Assembly: GCF_000430745.1 (NCBI RefSeq)
Contig: NZ_AUMP01000016.1
Coordinates: 62,001-126,000 of the forward strand
Direction of reading: 5' to 3'
Origin: Fictibacillus gelatini DSM 15865
Lineage (GTDB): Bacteria > Bacillota > Bacilli > Bacillales > Fictibacillaceae
Length of the DNA: 64,000 nucleotides
Position numbers and translations under genes: made by a program. The notes under the pieces are model-generated. The model was not told the DNA's origin, made no database searches, and saw only the letters and a list, made by a program, of their open reading frames with translations. Positions 62,315-64,000 of the stretch are shown here, piece by piece (position 1 is the first letter of the stretch; each line of letters opens with the position of its first letter).

Positions 62315-63370
62315 ATGACTGATCGTGATCGAATTCGCCTGACTACACTTTCGTCAAAAGGCGGCTGAGGATGTAAAATTGGTCCTGACGACCTGGCGCA
62401 AGTTTTGTGCCGTTTACCAGAAAGAGAACATGATCCAAATCTAATTGTCGGTTTAGAAACATCCGATGATGCTGGCGTTTACAAAATTTCAAATGAACTC
62501 GCAATCATTCAGACGGTTGACTTTTTCACCCCTATTGTCGATGACCCTTACATGTTTGGACAAATCGCCGCGGCTAATTCATTGAGTGATGTTTATGCAA
62601 TGGGCGGGGTTCCGAAAACGGTGTTGAACATTGTCGGCTATCCAATAAAGGCGCTCGGGGCTGATATACTCAGTGACATCCTAAAAGGAGCTGCAGATAA
62701 AGTAAAGGAATCCGGAGCCATCATCGTCGGCGGCCACTCTATTGATGATCAAGAACCAAAATTTGGCCTTTCCGTAACAGGGTTCGTTCATCCCGATAAC
62801 GTGCATAAAAACATCGGAGCCAAACCGGGAGATGTCCTCGTTTTAACAAAGCCAATCGGTGTCGGCATTCAAACAACCGCCATAAAAAGGGACATGCTAA
62901 GTGATATGCAACTCTTAAAAGTAACCGAAACAATGGCCCAATTGAATAAGACGGCGGCAGAATGTTTGAAGGGGCTTCATCCGAATGCCGTTACTGATAT
63001 TACAGGGTTCGGACTGCTCGGTCATGCCAGCGAGATGGCAAAAGGTAGCGATAATGTCACATTTACGATCAGATTTGAAAACGTTCCAATATTGCCCGGA
63101 ACTAAAGAATTAGCTACCAACGGAGTCATCCCCGGCGGAACAAAAGCGAACCATAAATGGATTCGTGAACTTGTAAAATATAATCCGGAACTTACGGAAA
63201 TTGAACAAATGATTTTATGTGATGCCGTTACGTCAGGAGGGCTTCTTGTCAGCTTGCCGGAAAAAGAAGGCCTTGAGTATGTCCAGCGGCTAAAAGAAAA
63301 CGGAATTGAGGAAGCCGCTATTATTGGTACAGTAACATCATATGAAGGCACTCTTTTGAATGTCCTATAA
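62315..63370 (+). CDS. selD: Selenophosphate synthetase SelD with selenocysteine in the active site
   Basis: 351 residues when UGA 62366-62368 is read as Sec18. Makes selenophosphate from selenide and ATP. The N-terminal active-site loop is SSKGG-Sec-GCKIGPDDL, where Sec18 stands in the catalytic position and Lys21 is the conserved lysine; then the GLETSDDAGVYK nucleotide-binding Asp block, VDFFTPIVDDPY, and VTDITGFGLLGHA. The frame upstream of 62405 is only found by reading through UGA. ATG 62315 follows GGGAGGTGCGG. A terminator follows. Sec in SelD makes its own synthesis depend on the Sec pathway it feeds. Confidence 0.95.
62381..62393 (+). promoter_or_regulatory. Bacterial SECIS hairpin of selD
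   Basis: Stem GGTC / GACC with loop CTGAC, 12 bases after the Sec UGA; apical loop about 16-20 bases from UGA. Shorter than the SelW hairpin, so less certain. Confidence 0.58.
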
Positions 63371-63373
63371 TTT

Positions 63374-63407
63374 AAGAAGGAACCAGCCAAACAGCTGGTT
63401 CCTTCTT
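63374..63407. terminator. Bidirectional terminator after selD
   Basis: 14-bp stem AAGAAGGAACCAGC / GCTGGTTCCTTCTT, loop CAAACA. Confidence 0.93.
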
Positions 63408-63410
63408 ATC

Positions 63411-63584
63411 TCAACTCACTCCGCTTCGTTCGATTGCATCTTGCCAACTTGGATAATAATACAGCGCGCTTCGCATCAACTCGGGGTGGCTTTCCTTCAC
63501 CTGTTTCTTCTTTAGTGATTCTCCATTCCTGTCCAATTGCTTAATCTGGGTAATGACTTCCTCGGCCGTTAAATTAACTTCCAT
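63411..63584 (-). CDS. Small protein resembling a homing-endonuclease-associated repeat
   Basis: 57 residues: TAEEVITQIKQLDRNGESLK then ESHPELMRSALYYYPSWQDA and IERSGVS. The pattern (helix, short loop, helix, then W..A....G) resembles the ~50-residue DNA-binding repeat linked to HNH homing endonucleases, present here as a single free-standing unit with no nuclease. This is a motif-level call. ATG 63584 follows AAAGGGAGTGAAGAA; seven more codons are open upstream. Confidence 0.55.
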   Translation of the reverse strand: MEVNLTAEEVITQIKQLDRNGESLKKKQVKESHPELMRSALYYYPSWQDAIERSGVS

Positions 63585-63698
63585 TTTCTTCACTCCCTTT
63601 AGCAAGTTATCACTATCATTTCCCTCTATTGAACGGGTTAAACAAAAAATAAAAAATTAACTTGTACTATTTTAATAAATCTGGCAAGAGCAACAATT

Positions 63699-63730
63699 AG
63701 AAAGGATGCCGGGTTACCCGGCATCCTTTC
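63699..63730 (-). terminator. Terminator centred on the stop codon of the glutamate synthase-family gene
   Basis: Near-perfect dyad GAAAGGATGCCGGGT / ACCCGGCATCCTTTC whose centre is the TAA stop codon at 63714-63716, followed by T-rich sequence. Confidence 0.85.
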
Positions 63731-64000
63731 CTTGTTGAACGATTTTTTGATAAATGTCTTCAAGAGGGGTGACGATTCCTTTGTCATCTTTATACATGAT
63801 GTGTTCACGCCGAAAATGAACAGGTGAATCAATTCCTGCCGCTGCAGCTAAACGAAACAGCCCTTTCCTTAGTGTTAACACATAGTTAACCACCCTGTAT
63901 TTTTTTTCTTCAACGACAAGTGCTTTTTGCAAATCCGGATCAGTTGTCGCCACTCCAACCGGACAAGAATTGGAATGGCAACGGAGCGCTTGAATGCAGC
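63714..64000 (-). CDS. FMN-binding glutamate synthase-family protein (C-terminal part)
   Basis: The gene enters from beyond the window end; only the last ~95 residues are seen. From base 64000 the frame reads CIQALRCHSNSCPVGVATTD, the end of the FMN/Fe-S glutamate synthase central domain (the RCHxNxCPVGVATxD signature), followed by VNYVLTLRKGLFRLAAAAG and GIVTPLEDIYQKIVQQ. The short C-terminus without a GltB beta-helix fits the YerD-like stand-alone family rather than full GltB. The substrate is unknown. Confidence 0.88.
   Translation of the reverse strand, partial: CIQALRCHSNSCPVGVATTDPDLQKALVVEEKKYRVVNYVLTLRKGLFRLAAAAGIDSPVHFRREHIMYKDDKGIVTPLEDIYQKIVQQGKDAG

Overview
This window is chromosomal DNA of an endospore-forming Bacillaceae bacterium (Firmicutes, low to moderate GC). 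The evidence is a set of spore genes (sspN, sspO, sspP, tlp, a YppG-like and a YjcZ-type protein, and kapB of the KinB phosphorelay branch) and many Bacillus-type housekeeping genes with AGGAGG-like ribosome binding sites, TTG/GTG starts and rho-independent terminators. I see no insertion sequence, prophage, integrase or CRISPR array, so this looks like core genome. The species cannot be named from the sequence alone. A selenocysteine (Sec) system and a sigma-54-controlled lysine cluster separate it from Bacillus subtilis 168 or narrow the choice.

Layout. 1-8.8 kb: end of a PiT phosphate transporter, yppG, dat (D-amino acid aminotransferase), nadE, kapB, an apparently gene-free 400 bp stretch with DnaA-box-like 9-mers, trhO, a tRNA-Arg(TCG), small conserved genes, a methyltransferase, plsY, an unusual repeat-bearing YjcZ-type protein and brxA. 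8.8-17.8 kb: pncA, an acetate-type symporter pair (DUF485 + SSS), an amino-acid permease, cvfB, a 49-codon yycC-like gene, fhs, a 2Fe-2S ferredoxin and an RNase H-like gene. 17.8-20.6 kb: a drug/metabolite transporter behind a 19-bp palindrome, ypcP exonuclease, and a 6S RNA gene with its own promoter and terminator.

20.6-30.2 kb is the lysine 2,3-aminomutase (kam/abl) cluster: ablB (beta-lysine acetyltransferase), a PAS-AAA-Fis sigma-54 activator (KamR-like), then, behind a textbook -24/-12 promoter, kamA, yokU, yodT, yodS, yodR, yodQ and a gabT-type aminotransferase joined to yodQ by a one-base overlap. 30.2-49.5 kb: a TRIC channel, PHP phosphoesterase, sulfurtransferase, zwf, MFS transporter, patA, a lipoprotein, the double dynamin dynA, an SLC13/ArsB-type permease, the RNA helicase cshA, a two-TM trypsin-like protease, a UMF1 transporter, psd, yneP and tlp.

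49.6-56.2 kb is a sugar uptake locus: a membrane-anchored periplasmic-binding-protein-like sensor (frameshifted in an 8-A run), a YesM/LytS-type histidine kinase, a YesN-type AraC response regulator, and an ABC importer (lipoprotein plus two permeases, no ATPase). 56.3-60.5 kb: sspN, an fbpB-like gene, citB, sspO, a helical protein and sspP. 60.5-63.4 kb is a compact selenium locus: selA, a SelW-like selenoprotein with CxxU (in-frame UGA), and divergent selD whose N-terminal active site is also UGA-encoded. Uninterrupted ORF searches lose SelW completely and remove the catalytic N-terminus of SelD. The window ends in a partial FMN-dependent glutamate synthase-family gene.
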